Below are positions 1 to 12,356 of a DNA stretch of 64,000 bases, piece after piece; positions within the stretch are counted from its first letter, which is position 1, and the number at the start of each line of letters is the position of its first letter. Both the position numbers and the translations under genes were made by a program. The notes under the pieces were generated by a model that saw only the letters and a program-made list of their open reading frames with translations, searched no databases and was not told where the DNA came from. This DNA is from Fragum whitleyi (taxonomy: Eukaryota > Mollusca > Bivalvia > Cardiida > Cardiidae): positions 30,685,577 to 30,749,576 of the forward strand of contig OX411557.1 in NCBI GenBank assembly GCA_948146395.1, given 5' to 3'.

Positions 1-207
1 TCGGTCAGTCTGTCTGTCCATAGACCCCTTTTTTGTGCGAAGCTTATCTAAAAAAGTATGCAAGCTAGAGTTATGAAACTTCACAGGTGAATAGATCTCA
101 TAGAGGAGATGTGCAGTGCACAGGAACCATAACTAGAAATTGCCCTTTGTTAATTTACAAAGAATATGCTCTTGGGGGGGCATTAAATGTTAAATAAGCA
201 TCTCTTG
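1..207 (+). mobile_element. Helentron-like element, 3' part (cut by window edge)
   Basis: Opens inside a TCTGTCTGTCC run, continues through a unit like those at 37200-38230 (atagatctcat...gccctttgtt) and ends GGGGGGGCATT, then GCATCTCTTG next to TTT. This is the shared 3' layout of the other elements here. Confidence 0.55.
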
Positions 208-254
208 TTTGTGGTAGATAAGATCACTCTTTGAATTTTGAATAAATTTATATA

Positions 255-519
255 TGTGACCCATTTTGAGAAAAAGGACCATCTGGGAACTCCGTGAAAT
301 AAACATTTGAAAAAGGGATTGGCTCTAGTATAGGCCAACGAGATGTCAAATTTTTTAAAACTTCTTTCACACGAAGGCAGATTGTTTATTCAAGATTCGA
401 AAAATAAGTAAAATGACAAAAAGTTTTGACCCTAGTCAGTCTGTGCAGGAAGTGCAGTCTGACTTAGATCGACTTTTTACACACTATCCAGATGGCCCCT
501 TTTCATGTGATGGGTCACA
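255..519. mobile_element. Tc1-like palindromic MITE flanked by TA
   Basis: Begins TGTGACCC and ends GGGTCACA with related inner arms (GGACCATCTGG / CCAGATGGCC), and is flanked by TA on both sides. A related copy lies at 34249-34480, and another diverged one around 41854-42335. Confidence 0.6.
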
Positions 520-521
520 TA

Positions 522-712
522 TGTGACCCTTCACATGAAAAGGGCCATCTATGAATGCTTTAAAATAGATATTGGAAAAAACAACACTTCGTTCATTTTA
601 CATTCAGAAAATCAGCCAAATTTGATGTAGTCATCCTGCCTAGTCTTACACTCTTAGGGCTGACATTTTACACACTATTGATATGGTCCTTTTTGTCCTG
701 TCAATATAGAGG
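522..712. mobile_element. Second, diverged copy of the TGTGACCC MITE
   Basis: Starts TGTGACCCTTCACATG directly after the previous element and ends near GGTCCTTTTTGTCC. The abutting ends of the two copies make a palindrome at 491-549. Confidence 0.45.
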
Positions 713-1486
713 ATATTGAATGGGTGGTCATGTAATACCAAACTTATTAAACAAGTCATCTATAAACAGATAAAAACGGGGCTGTGCCAAGTCTTTTATT
801 TTTTTCGGAAACGAGTTTAACAAATATGGTATTTCATTAACACAAATTTAATATTCTATTTTTTATAAGACATGAATGTCTTAGATATATCAACGAAACT
901 TTTAAAATTCATTGATTCAAATTTAATACTCTGGTCAGACTGTGCGGCTGCACAGACTGGCCTGAGGCTTTACTTTTGGCATGTGTAAAATTGTTGGAAA
1001 TATCACGCACAGGCTCATTTCATTTTAATGTATTTATGGAGCTCGTAGATGGCCCTTTTTGTTGTGTGACAGGTTGCATATTTTTAAGAATTATTTACCC
1101 TTTTCGACATAGAACTAATTATCTATTGGATATGGACATCACAATGTAAGAAGCTCTTGTTTAAAATTAGTAATGCCAAAGATATAACACTCTTTTACCT
1201 CTGCCATGCTGAATAAAATTCAGCTAAATATTTGCATCAAAATCAATAGGATGAAACCATTCAATGATAGGTAATACTAACTGTAATGGTAAATTTATGT
1301 TTATAATATTAAAATTATTGACAAGACTGGTTTGAAAGAGACAAATAGGTGATGTGGACTAAGATCAGAATGTACATAATTATGTGCAGTCTGATTTGTC
1401 TATATCTCCTGCTGAAGCTAGAGTATTCTGAGTAGATCTACAGCACAACAAGACAGTATTAATTTTCTATTTGTATGTATTCACAG

Positions 1487-1594
1487 AGTTGTTCCCATGC
1501 CAAATGATGGTCCAGGAGGAAGTTACCAGTTTGGATCCCCAGATGGCTCCAGACAAGGGGTCTTCTATGCCAACCTGTTTAGACTCCAAGACAA
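1487..1594 (+). CDS. DUF885 domain 1, exon equivalent to 35063-35170
   Basis: Acceptor tattcacag, donor gtaata. Encodes VVPMPNDGPGGSYQFG then a segment ending RLQDK/N. Its 108 nt equal the matching exon of domain 2 (VEEMPYDGPGGSYSFG). Enters with one base completing a codon and leaves in phase 2. It is the first visible exon; the upstream half of domain 1 is outside the window. Confidence 0.88.
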
Positions 1595-1678
1595 GTAATA
1601 ACCCATTTTAACCTTTCATGGAACATTCACCCACTACATAAACGGTAGTTACTTGGTTTTCAGGGCTTTTTCCAAGTT

Positions 1679-1795
1679 ATTTGGGAAAAGACCCCTGGCA
1701 ATCATTTGGGAAAAGGTCCCTGGCAATCATTTGGGAAAAGGTCCCTGGCAATCATTTGGGAAAAAGGTCTCTGGCAATCATTTGGGAAAAAGCAA
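1679..1795 (+). repeat. Minisatellite, about 26 bp x 4.5
   Basis: Unit TTTGGGAAAAGGTCCCTGGC plus AATCA, repeated with few changes. It opens an ORF of 78 codons that is only the repeat translated. Confidence 0.9.
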
Positions 1796-2300
1796 TTGGT
1801 AAAATGATAATATTGCAAAATTTCAATCATCAATATTTTGGTCATATTTCTTGGTTATGTCCTAAAAACCTTTCCCTACAATCTTTATTGAGAAAAGAAT
1901 CAATTTCTTGGGATTAAATTAAAATTTCATGTAGAAAATTAAGGAAAATCTTTTTATTCACTTTCGTAACATTTACATAACTGATCAAACTATGTGTATT
2001 TTGGAATTATCTTAAAAATGGGGCCTTTTTCATTTGGGAATGTGGCTTATAAAGGGCCCTTGAGAGATAGCAGAAAAAAAGCCCTGGTTTAGTTGTCCTG
2101 AATGATGAAATTTAAGATCACTTGATTTAAAAGTAAGCATCAAGATCAAAGTAATAATGAAGTTGATAAGTCAAGTGCTTTTGGCGTAATTACATATTCT
2201 CTGTTCAATGTTTTGGTATTCCAGCTCCTATGCTCAAATACAAAAAGAGTAAAAAGAAAATATAGCGTTGTTCAATTCTTGTTGCTAAATATAAATTTTT

Positions 2301-2323
2301 GGTGAACGAAATTTTCGTTCACC
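2301..2323. repeat. Short near-perfect palindrome
   Basis: GGTGAACGAAA and TTTCGTTCACC form an 11 bp stem around one T. Confidence 0.8.
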
Positions 2324-5300
2324 AGTGTTATATACCGTGTATGGAAAATCCTGTAGGATCTTAATAGGTTTTAAATAAAGCAGTACCTCTTTAGATTCAA
2401 TTTAGTATCTCTAGATACTTCTCTCTACAAAATCACTGTTTATTTCGTTAAATGCATGATACTAGCATTCTTTATCAAGTGAAGATAATGAAAATTACCC
2501 TTTAAAAACACAAAATTATCTGGGAATGTCTATACGAGCGAATTTTTGATCGGCGTAAGATTCTCGAGACTTGAGAGCAAAAACAAAGTTTGTGTCTGTA
2601 CACTGTATAGACAGATACTATGTTTTGGATTTAAACCTTCGCTATTGCAACTTGTAGTAATTTGCCGGAAATGTGTGTTTATTGAGGTCGTGAACTCTTG
2701 AACTTCTACACACGTGATTGGCCATACCACAGGTGATGACCTACTACCATTTTACCTGCCTTCTTATGAATGAAGTCTTTGCTTATAAGTTACGAAAGGT
2801 TAAGTTTACAAACGAATGGAATATTCCTGCCATATTTCTCCTATTAAACACGCCCAAGCGCGATGCAAAACGTCGTGGAGGCGCTATTATTTCAGACTCT
2901 TTTACTTAATTAAAAAAAAATACGTATTTTGGTACCTAAGAGAAATGCAAACTGTTAACATGTTCGTAATTATCGATTGAAATACGTACGCTACCCAATA
3001 TGATTTTCTATTTATCTATTAAGGCTATAGATTTAAAAAATAAAATAAAATGTTAGCTAATGAATTGTAATTCTGTCATTTCAAGTCATCTATCGAAATA
3101 CAGTCACCCTCGACCATTAATTGCAGCTTTCAAAAGCAAGTGATTGTATTAGCAGAAGTCGAGATTATTATTATTGTTATTATTTGTACAAGATAGGAAG
3201 TTCCAGACTATGCAATATTCAATGTTCCGCTTCCAATGGACAAAGCGGTCTAATAAATCATTACCTATTCACGTATGAAATAAATAATTCTGTATTAAAT
3301 TCTAAAATTTCGTGATGTGTAAATGCAAGTGTTTCGTAGTGAAAACACAACACGTCTGGAGCTAGCTGGGTCAGAGCGTGTCGGCACCCTTTGAAGTCCC
3401 CAGATTCTTGCAAGCGGCGATGTCGCTTTTGAAATAAATCACACACGAGATTTTACGGGGGTTTTCCTATTTTATCAGTATGAATTGTGACTAGGATTTA
3501 ATCATTTGACTCGGATATTTTGTATATTTGCAGAAGGTGAAATGATTTCAGAAATATTTTCGTAACAACGAAAGGGGATTTTGTTCGCATGTGACTTATG
3601 AAGAATTACGAGAAACAGTTTTAATTTTGTGTCAAATTTTAACCTTGCGCGCTTCCGGAAGACTGCACGATTTAGGACGCGCTAGTTTTTCAGATGTTGA
3701 ACGATCTTTTAATGACGCAACCAGCCTTATCCTGATAGGAATTTAAGATAGTTAACCCACAATCTATTAAACATTACGTCGTGGAGTAGCAGCTATTGAA
3801 ATTAAATTCGAGACTGTGGACGGTTGGATGTTGTTGATCGTATAGTCAAGGGCCTGGGAATCGTATTTATGGGGGAGCTCGTTTATTAGGGAGGGCGCGT
3901 CTAAAAGGTGAATACGGTATATTTAGTCCAAATTCTCATTGAAACATAAACACGCACCACTTGACCGTGACCAACCTTGATATGAAGTATAATTTAATCC
4001 ATTGCATACTTGTGTAATGTAAATATCTTTGGTTACGGGTATTTTTGTATCATATTACCCAAATCCCATTCCCTGTTTTTTTTGTTGGTTTTTTTTTTTT
4101 GTTTTTTTTGGGTTTTTTTTGTTTCAAACAAAGGCCGGAAAACAGGGGATATAGCAATCTCGGTACCATTTACTGTTAATATATGAATGTCGTAAATAAT
4201 TAAATAAATAAAAGAATCAAATGAACAAATATCCCAACACGATAGACCTAATTTCAAATTTTAACATCGAATGGATTTTTTTTTCAAAGTACTTGACATC
4301 GTAACTACAACTGTATAGTAGTGCTTCTATCCCTCAGGTGGCTCTAGAATTTCCTCAATACAATCATAATCTATTTGTTTTGCCATAAGTATGTAAAATA
4401 TTACAAAAAACGAAATTTGGATTGTGAATCAATCGCCTGTGGACTGGAGCACCTTTACCTAGCATACATCCGTACGTAGCTGCCATCTTCTACCCTCTTA
4501 GGTTTACGATTATCCGCCGTTTGGTAGGAGCAATAGAATATAAACAACGACTATATTCATTAGCTGTACAAAATACCTTCCTACATAGATTTTATCGGAT
4601 TTGGGTTTTTTGTTGTTGTTGTTTTTTTTAATTATTTTTTACGCAATGGCATCAGATAATTATTCTTTCACAAGACTAAATATTACCGAAAGAGACCAAA
4701 ACCCTGTAATTACAATTACGAAACAGCAGTCTTTTAATTCAGAGGATGGGGGGGACCCCATTCAGGTCGTACAAGAGCCATAGCGGATAACGTTTAAAAG
4801 TCAATATGCAGAAAGACTGCTGTTTAATCTGCTAAAATATGGGTTCCCCATGTGGAAATTGAATTACCTTTCTGACTGCTATTTTTTGAGTTAAGAAAAG
4901 AATCATTAGTCTAGACGCTATAGCTGCCTGTTTTCTTTTCTCTAGGCTTATCGCTCTCTGCCTATCGGTCTGTCTCTGTCTGTCACTTTCTCTACCTTTC
5001 TTTTCCTCTCTTTCCCTTTCTTTGAATTTAGAATTTTGACGAGACACTTTCCCTTGATTATTTTTTACATTTATAATTTCTCTTTTCTCAACGAATTCAA
5101 TATATCACTTTAGAATGCCAACAGATTCGTTCACCATCAGTACTTTCAGTGCTTTGATTTATTAAAGAAATCTTATTTCACTAATTCTTCTATTTCTTGG
5201 TTATGGTAATTGTAAGCAGCCTAACTCACTGTTTAATGTTAATCTATTGTAAGAGCTTATGTAAATCTATGTAGTTAGAGTAAAGGCAATGTAATGCAAA

Positions 5301-5444
5301 ATTTGGAGATCCCAATGACATTCCTTGGTTTACTTGATAACATTCCAAAGTGATTCCAAAATGTTACACAGTTGTGTGTAGAATCTCCAAGTTAGGCTGG
5401 TTCAAAAATTGTGCATCACATGGTTTTTATCTTAGGGTATTGTT

Positions 5445-5952
5445 TAGTGATCGGCTGATTAATCGATATAATCGATTATCAGTTGGTATGGGTTTTCGAT
5501 GACAACTATTGACTAAGAAACCTCATAATTGATTAATCAGTTATTAATGTGTACATTGCAGCCATTTAATGTTTTGAAAGATTAATATCACTTATTTAGT
5601 CTGGGTAACTTCTTATTTTCTTGTAACATCCTTTTACTTGAAAAAAAAAAATTTGATACTAACCTTGAGAATGGACTACACTTAACCACCGGCGGTCACT
5701 GACCAATGATGGTTAAGTGTAGGTCCATTCCAGATATGCTAAAGGATACAACACATATTGTTTATTCATCATCTATATCCAAAAATAAAGATGTGAAGCT
5801 TTAAAACATACCTTGTTATGCCATAGTGAAATTTCATTTGGAAGTGCATTGATTTCTAAGAAACTGATTGTAGTATTGATAATAAGTTGATTGTTCTCTT
5901 TCAACTAAAAGCAGATAATCAATTATGATTTGAAACCGATTGCCCAACACTA
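5445..5952. mobile_element. hAT-type non-autonomous element with 8 bp TSD
   Basis: Flanked by perfect duplications GTATTGTT (5437-5444 and 5953-5960). Ends are TAGTGATCGGC and, in reverse complement, TAGTGTTGGGC, with ATAATCGATTATC-like inner arms. An 8 bp duplication with this kind of end is typical of hAT. It holds no transposase. Confidence 0.8.
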
Positions 5953-5990
5953 GTATTGTTTTGATAGTTGACAAGTGCTTGCTATTTCAG

Positions 5991-6051
5991 CCCAACCTAT
6001 TCAATGGTATCCCTCTCCTTACATGAAGCTGATCCAGGCCATCATATGCAG
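5991..6051 (+). CDS. DUF885 domain 1, HEADPGHH exon
   Basis: 61 nt between gctatttcag and gtaaca. Encodes PTYSMVSLSLHEADPGHHMQ, with the HExxPGHH signature that supplies the presumed metal ligands and catalytic Glu. Phase 2 in, phase 0 out. The acceptor lies 38 bp after the end of a hAT-type element (5445-5952). Confidence 0.93.
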
Positions 6052-6299
6052 GTAACAAACCTTAGTCATCTCTTTGGTAGATGTTCAGATTTTAAAATTA
6101 ATAAAAAGGTTTCCAATAGTATAAATTGACTAAAAGATAATTATTTGATTCCTTCTTTTTAAAACATTTAAGGAATCTTCAAAGAGAAGTTTGAGAGGTA
6201 AAGCTTTATTTTAAAGCTGACCTGTAACAAAAGTTTGGGAGAAATCAACAAAATGTAGTCAAATTGACAGGTGATTGTTGTATTGTTATTTCTTGTTAA

Positions 6300-6456
6300 G
6301 TTAGTGGATCCGTTATAGTTCTGCAACATTTCAGAACCCATGAACTTTCACAATGTTGACCGAGGTTTCCTAATGAAAATCATTAGGAAACCTCAGTTAA
6401 CACTGTTAAAGTTCAACACCTCCAAAAGGTTAAGGAACTATTACGGGTCCACTACC
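6300..6456. mobile_element. TTAA palindromic MITE, copy 1
   Basis: 157 bp palindrome between TTAA at 6296-6299 and 6457-6460. Ends GTTAGTGGATCCG / CGGGTCCACTACC; centre GAGGTTTCCTAATG / CATTAGGAAACCTC. A TTAA target suggests mobilisation by a piggyBac-type transposase (inference). Confidence 0.85.
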
Positions 6457-6525
6457 TTAAATAATGACTTATCCTATTCTTCACTACTATATGATTTTAA
6501 TTTGTCCTTTTCTTAACTATTTCAG

Positions 6526-6636
6526 GATATATTTTCCCAATCTACCGAAGGTCTACCAGAATTCAGGAAAGTTGTAGATGACTCCAAATATTTCTCACCA
6601 CCTCTACATTTTCCTATCTACACAGCATACATGGAG
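6526..6636 (+). CDS. DUF885 domain 1, exon ending in TAYME
   Basis: 111 nt, 37 whole codons, phase 0 on both sides, between ttcag and gtatct. Contains FRKVVDDSKYFSPPLHFPIY and ends TAYME; the final Glu starts the EGWALY motif completed in the next exon. Same length as 38516-38626. Confidence 0.92.
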
Positions 6637-6923
6637 GTATCTAGATTTGTTAGACTGCCTCACTCCCTTAGTTTTCTTAAGAAAATGAAAGAATCAGTAG
6701 TGCATGATGTTTCTTGCATGAAATCTTTTCCAGAGCCAGAATACTGATAATTTAATCCCGTATTTCAATATGATCAATGACGTATATAAATATATCATAT
6801 TTCAGTCTCTATTCTTCTTAAACTTAACCTTTGAGCTTTCTATTTTACTATGATGAAATTTGAAAAAAAGTATAAGTTACATTACTCTTAGCTGGCATAA
6901 AGGTAACTCTTATGGATACAAAC

Positions 6924-6993
6924 TGATGACTCAACATGAAACAGTTGTAATTTCCTATATGTTAACAGTTACAACTGTTCAGTGCTGAGCCAC
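6924..6993. repeat. Foldback hairpin element
   Basis: Arms around gactcaacatgaaacagttg and its rough reverse complement ending ctgagccacc. Same family as 36305-36380. Confidence 0.6.
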
Positions 6994-7027
6994 CAACATA
7001 TGACAATGTTGGTGGCTCTGGTGCATT

Positions 7028-7212
7028 TAGAATTGCACCAGACTTTTCAATTGCAAGGTTTAGGGCTCAATACCTAGTCTTGGCCTATTTCCTTTCTGAC
7101 ATTTGTCTTCCACCAATGGGTGAATAATCTTATACCTAATTCATTGCTTATTGATTCAGCTGCCTGGCTTTCACTTAAATATTGTTGATAGTGAGTTAAA
7201 CCCCAATGAAAA
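7028..7212 (+). mobile_element. Diverged SINE-like repeat
   Basis: Shares ccaatgggtgaataat and a tail like gttgatagtgagttaaaccc with the SINE at 38685-38908. The tRNA-like head is not clear. Confidence 0.4.
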
Positions 7213-7349
7213 AACAAATTACACACCCAAATCACCTGTCAAGTTGACAAAAGTCAAAGTTATTGAAAAAATACCAATTTAACATTTTCATTTGACATGT
7301 TCTTCTTAAAAGTTTAAACTGTTGATATTTTATTTTTTTTTTTTTACAG

Positions 7350-7420
7350 GGCTGGGCCTTATACTCTGAATCTCTGGGTGAAGCTGACTATCTGGATGTC
7401 TACAAAGATGACTTTGAATT
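7350..7420 (+). CDS. DUF885 domain 1, GWALY exon
   Basis: 71 nt after a poly-T acceptor (tttacag), donor gtaagt. Encodes GWALYSESLGEADYLDVYKD and the start of DDFEL. With the preceding Glu this gives EGWALYSE, the second conserved block, whose Glu is a candidate third metal ligand (inference by analogy with gluzincins). Confidence 0.92.
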
Positions 7421-7666
7421 GTAAGTTATTTATATTCTAAATTCCCAAAATAAGCTTAAAAGCCTTAAACATGAAAATGACATTATAGTGCTAGAAACAA
7501 TACTTTTTTGTAAATATACAAACTTCACAAATTTATTCCAACTCTAGCTTGTGTTCTAGGGGTTAGCCTTATGGCTTTAGAAACCAAGGGCCCCGGGACT
7601 GTCCTCAACTACAGGAGTTTTGTAAGCAAAAAAATAGAAAAACAACAAACAAAAGAACTCCATTTT

Positions 7667-8695
7667 TAGCTCCACTGGCCAAAGGCCAGCGAGCTATTAT
7701 CATGGCGAGGTATCCGTCTTGCGCCTGTGCGCCCGTGCGTGCTTGCACTTTTCTTTAAACATCTTCTCCTCCTAAACTAATGGGTGGATTTTGACGAAAC
7801 TTGGCCAGAATGTTCCTTGGGTGACCCTCTTTTAAAGTTGTTCAAGAAATTTGGATTGACCCCCAAATATGGGTGTGGCAGGGCGGGGCTTATTTTGACC
7901 CTGAAATCTTTGAGCAACATCTCCTCCTGAACCATTGGGCCAATTTCAATTAAACTATACCAGAATGTTCCTTTGGTGACCCTCTTCTAAAGTTGTTCAA
8001 CAAATTTGGATTGACCCCTAAATATGGGCGTGGCAGGGCGGGGCTTATTTTGACCCCGAAATCTTTGGCCAGAATGTTCCTTGGATGACCCTCTTTTAAA
8101 GTTGTTCAAGAAATTTGGATTGACCCCCAAATATGGGCGTGGCAGGGCGGGGCTTATTTTGACCCCGAAATCTTTGAATGACATCTCCTCCTGAACCATT
8201 GGGCCGATTTCAATGAAACTTTACCAGAATGTTCCTTGGGTGACCCTCTTCTAAAGTTGTTTGGGAAATTTGGATTGACCCCCAAATATGGGCGTGGCAG
8301 GGCAGTGCTTTTTTTTACCCCGAAATTTTTGAATGACATCTCCTCCTGAACCATTAGGCCGATTTCAATGAAACTTTACCAGAATGTTTCTTTGGTGACC
8401 CTCTTCTAAAATTGTTGGATTGGATGAGATCTACTGGATCAATTAAATTCAGGTGAGGGGTTTAGGGCCATTTTGGACCTCTTTTTTCAAAGTGATATCA
8501 AAATAGTTTTCTTCCTTGTAATTTTACATATTAGTTAAATAAGTTCATTCCTTCATAAGTCATGATCAACTTTGAAAAAGTCTGAATTCCTTCTGAATGC
8601 TGTTCACTTTCATTACCTTCTATATTCAATATCTCTCTTTCAAATCTTGAGATTTTTAAGCCAGTGGAGCGATACAGGCCCTCTTGGGCCTCTTG
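7667..8695 (+). mobile_element. Helentron-like element, family A, copy 1
   Basis: Starts beside TTTT with TAGCTCCACTGGCC, whose GGCCAAAGGCCAGCGAGCTA partner forms a 5' hairpin. It has tandem units with ATGGGCGTGGCAGGGCGGGG, then GCCAGTGGAGC (reverse complement of the 5' end), the hairpin AGGCCCTCTTGGGCCT and CTTG before TTT. It carries no ORF with a known domain. Confidence 0.75.
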
Positions 8696-9051
8696 TTTTA
8701 TTGACCCTGGTAAATGGATACCTGTGATAGTTTAATTCTAAGACAGTGCTTGCTTTTATCTTACTTCTTGTTTTTTTGTGAGTAAATAGCCAACCTACAA
8801 TTTGATGATAAAGGATTTATGTGTAAAGTCTTTGTCATAGAACTACTAAGCTTCAGCTTTTTAGTTCCACTGTTTTTAGAGAAGGCATAGGAAAAGGAAC
8901 CTGACAGATTATGGCATGTAAATTGTATTTTTTAAGCAATAGTTCCTGGAATATCAGAATGAAAAGAGTCAGTAGAGCATCTCAGGCCCTGATGAGATTC
9001 TTGTGTTTCTGATTAGGAACTCAATGCACGTTTTTTGCTTTTCTAATGCAG

Positions 9052-9123
9052 AATGGGACGATACAGTGATGAAATTTTCCGAGGTTGTAGACTGGTAGTT
9101 GATACAGGGCTACATTACTTCAA
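9052..9123 (+). CDS. DUF885 domain 1, RLVVDTGLH exon
   Basis: 72 nt between tgcag and gtaggt. Encodes MGRYSDEIFRGCRLVVDTGL followed by HYF and a split Asn. Same length and phases as 40637-40708. Confidence 0.92.
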
Positions 9124-9186
9124 GTAGGTAATCTTTGGAGTATTTTCATTGCAATTTTAAAAAGCAGCATAAAGATCATTACTTAA

Positions 9187-9343
9187 GGTAGTGGACCCGT
9201 AATAGTTCCGCAATGTTTTAGGAGTAATGAACTTTAACAGTGTTAACCGAGGTTTCCTAATGATTTTCATTGGGAAACCTCAGTCAAAATTGTGAAAGTT
9301 CACGAGTGCCAAAATGTTGTGGATCAGTTACCCCTCCACTACC
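9187..9343. mobile_element. TTAA palindromic MITE, copy 2
   Basis: 157 bp between TTAA sites (9183-9186, 9344-9347). Ends GGTAGTGGACCCGT / CCTCCACTACC. Confidence 0.85.
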
Positions 9344-10019
9344 TTAAGATTGAATTTTTTATGATTAACCTTCATCTGCTGTTCATGACATAAACCTGCT
9401 GTATCAAAAATCATTGACAGACTATTAAGACTAAGATTAGCCAGAACAGAATGTGCAGCTAGACTGGTTGAAAGGTCTCAAAAAATTATTTGTAAATAGT
9501 TTGAATTTACAAAAATTGAATTTACATTATTATTTTGCCAAATTAAGGTTTGGCAGGATGAGGATAAAGACATTATAGTCAGACCTGTACAAAATCTGCA
9601 ATAACAAAGTTTATACTTCCAAACGTATATATTTTTGCAAACTAAATTGAAAGAGGTTTTTATAGATTTTGATAATAAAGGCCAATATTTAAGAGGAGTC
9701 TGATTTAAGTTAGAAGGATTCCACCTAACTTTTTTGTACGGGGTTGATGGAGGCTATAATTCCATGAATGACAAAAGATATAGATGTTTTTGAAAGAAGA
9801 ATTAATCAATTTCTTTAATGCAATATCTGACAGAGCAGAGCAGATTGGCGCACTGTGGAGAAGTGATGTCATTTTATTAAAGGAAGTGTTTCACAGAGCA
9901 CTCGGATGTGATTTGAAACTAACATCCATGTACCAATTAATCATTTAGATAATTTTCAATGCTTAGTTGTGAAAAGCATTTAAACTGAAAACTAAACATT
10001 TCTACTGTAATATTTACAG

Positions 10020-10189
10020 CTGGACTAGAGAGAGGGCCATAGAGTATGTGATGAATTATACAACCATGTCTAGAGAATCTACTAGCACAGAGATTGATAG
10101 ATATTTGACATGGCCCGGTCAGGCTTGTGCCTATAAAATTGGAGAGCTAAAGATCAAGGAGCTTAGAAGACATTCAAAAGCTGTGCTAG
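10020..10189 (+). CDS. DUF885 domain 1, EIDRY / WPGQACAYK exon
   Basis: 170 nt between tttacag and gtaagag. Contains [39 protein letters not shown] and [15 protein letters not shown]. This is the best conserved block; roughly two thirds of residues match 41622-41791 by eye. Leaves in phase 1. Confidence 0.94.
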
Positions 10190-11211
10190 GTAAGAGTTCT
10201 TATAACAATGATTGGTACATGTAGATATTTTACAAAAATCTTTACATGCTTGTACAGACAAAAACCTTTACATGCTTGTCGTTAATGCGCCAGCAACCAC
10301 CTCTATTAAGCATCCAAATTTATTATATACTTTGATATTGTCTCTATGTATTTGAACGGGAGGAAAGTGTGCAATATTTTTTGATATTGCATACTTTGAT
10401 ATTCCCCTAAGATTATTTTCACGTGCACAAATGGACTGGCCTACTTTTTGGTTGCTACCTCGCCATTAGTCAACATAAAATAACATTATCAACGCTTTCT
10501 TTTTGCGTTCAATATTCGAGAAATAGTTTTGTTTGAGTAAAGAAATACGTTTCAAGTTCTTTGAATGCCTAACGGTTAATTTACCAGTTTTTGTTTTCAT
10601 CTATTTGAAACATTTTCCGAGAAATAAACCACTTCATCCCCTCCCCATCTCCGTCGACTCAGATGCCCCCCCCCCCTCTCAAATTTCTTCCAAATCACTG
10701 TTTTTGTTTCTCTTTTCTTTTGTTATTTTATAACATAACTCTTTCAAAACTATTTCATATCTCCCTATCTTTCTCTTTATTTCGTCTTTCACTCCGTCCC
10801 GTCCTTCATGACTATCGCTAGTCTGCTCCGGAATCAAGTACGCCGATTTAGTCAGTTCTGGAACGTGTAACTGGTAAGAATAACAAATGAACAAGTTTTT
10901 ATAAATATCTTTATTTCATTTTTATTCAAAGTAAGTCGAAATCAATGCGTATTTAAAGATCGAAAATGCGAATCAACACAAAAAATGTCCTCCGTCTTTT
11001 TTGTTTACACTGTCACTTCATAGCAACGGATGTATTCATCCGAACGTAAAAATATAACGGAAAGGATTTTGCGGGAAAAGGTCTATTGCGTAACTGTTAT
11101 TTAAAAGCGGTTTAAATTTAACTACAAAATCGTTCTTGGAGTATAGGTGATTTAAAAAAATAATAAATAAGAAGTGAATATCGTCCAACAATATCAAAGT
11201 ATACAATAAAA

Positions 11212-11343
11212 AGGTTATTGAATTTAAATGGGAATATATTGTGTCGGACTCGTTCTTTTGGCGTAGTTGCCCGAGCTTGCGAGGGCAACTACGCCAAAAG
11301 AACGAGTCCGACACAATATATTCCCATATAAATTCAATAACCT
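11212..11343. repeat. Near-perfect inverted repeat, 61 bp arms
   Basis: Left arm 11212-11272 and right arm 11283-11343 are reverse complements with one mismatch, around a 10 nt loop (GAGCTTGCGA). A young foldback element or hairpin insertion. Confidence 0.92.
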
Positions 11344-11940
11344 ATATTATTAAGCGACCATCTTAAAAAGTCCCTTTACCGTTATCTATATCTCCTTAAA
11401 AAAGGGGACATTCTTAAGTCAGAGAAAAATGTTTACTATTGAATTTTATGACGTAAGAACCTATTAGAATTGTCTCAATGAGATAAATCTTATGGGTTCG
11501 AACATGACATATGGTTAAGTAAGAATTATGTGACAAGCTTTATATACTATAAAGCTCATCTTATATATCATTTAATATTATATTATTCGACCAGTTTCAT
11601 ATGTGACAGCAATTTTTTTTTGTCTCCTTATTGGTCGCCTAAAGCAAGTTTTACTGTACTTTACTTTTGCTTTTGAAATAGGACAATAGAAAAATCTTAG
11701 AACTTGGGCTTCAGGATATTATATTTTAATGAAATTTTGTAATATCAATGGCATTACTTCAAAAGCATTTATTTTGAATATGGAATAGATATTATTTTTG
11801 AAAAGAGTAATCTGTACTTTTGTTAGGGTAATCTTTATACATTTTTGAATGAATTTATTATTCATCATTTTTTGACTTACTATATGGCATCCAACAGCTA
11901 AGCAAAGGCATATGCAAAAAGTGCTCTTGTTGTTACTTTA

Positions 11941-12251
11941 CAGTCAAATTTTGCTCGAGTGACGGCGTCTATTAAGCGACCATTTCTATTAAGCGACTGT
12001 TCCTAAAAAGTAGGCATTGTTGGTCCAAAAATTATTTAAATTAATCCTATGTTGTTAAAACTTGTCAGACTTGTCTCAATGAGATAATTCCATTGGGTTA
12101 TAACAATAAAGAATCACACAATAATATGCATTCTCAATCAAAAAGTACATTTCTTATATGTGAACAAAACGTGCATCAAGCAGACATTTTCTTAAACGAC
12201 TGCTTTTTGGTGGTCCCTGTAGTGGTTGCTTAAAACAAGTTTGACTGTATA
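11941..12251. mobile_element. Palindromic MITE with ACAGTCAAA / TTTGACTGT ends
   Basis: Starts ACAGTCAAATTTTGCTC, ends AACAAGTTTGACTGT. Internal motifs ttaagcgac resemble 11345-11665 and the smaller element at 46181-46361. Confidence 0.55.
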
Positions 12252-12356
12252 TATCCATCAGATCTGTCAGAAAAGCAAATCAGAGCCAATAAAATAATCT
12301 CTATTTACAAGTAAGAAGAGGCTTTGATTTTTACTTGATGCATTTTGTTCTGCCAG

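Larger units (their letters stand above)
208..1486. other. Intron upstream of first visible exon
   Basis: Holds the palindromic elements at 255-519 and 522-712, an inverted fragment (714-850) of the repeat at 16611 and 20951, and a piece (about 900-1040) of a repeat also seen near 29640, 36950 and 42030 (motif attgttggaaatgtcat). Nothing else recognised. Confidence 0.6.
1595..5990. other. Intron (4.4 kb)
   Basis: Contains the tandem repeat at 1679-1795, a palindrome at 2301-2323, a G/T-rich tract (about 4074-4125), a CT-rich tract (about 4925-5030) and the hAT-type element at 5445-5952. A segment near 2566-2650 resembles 48835-48925. I recognise no gene in it; the short ORFs are unsupported. 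Confidence 0.6.
10190..12356. other. Intron (2.2 kb)
   Basis: Holds the long palindrome at 11212-11343 and palindromic elements with ttaagcgaccat and ttgactgta motifs (11345-11665, 11941-12251). The stretch 10200-11200 has a short C run near 10667 and no recognised feature. Confidence 0.6.
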
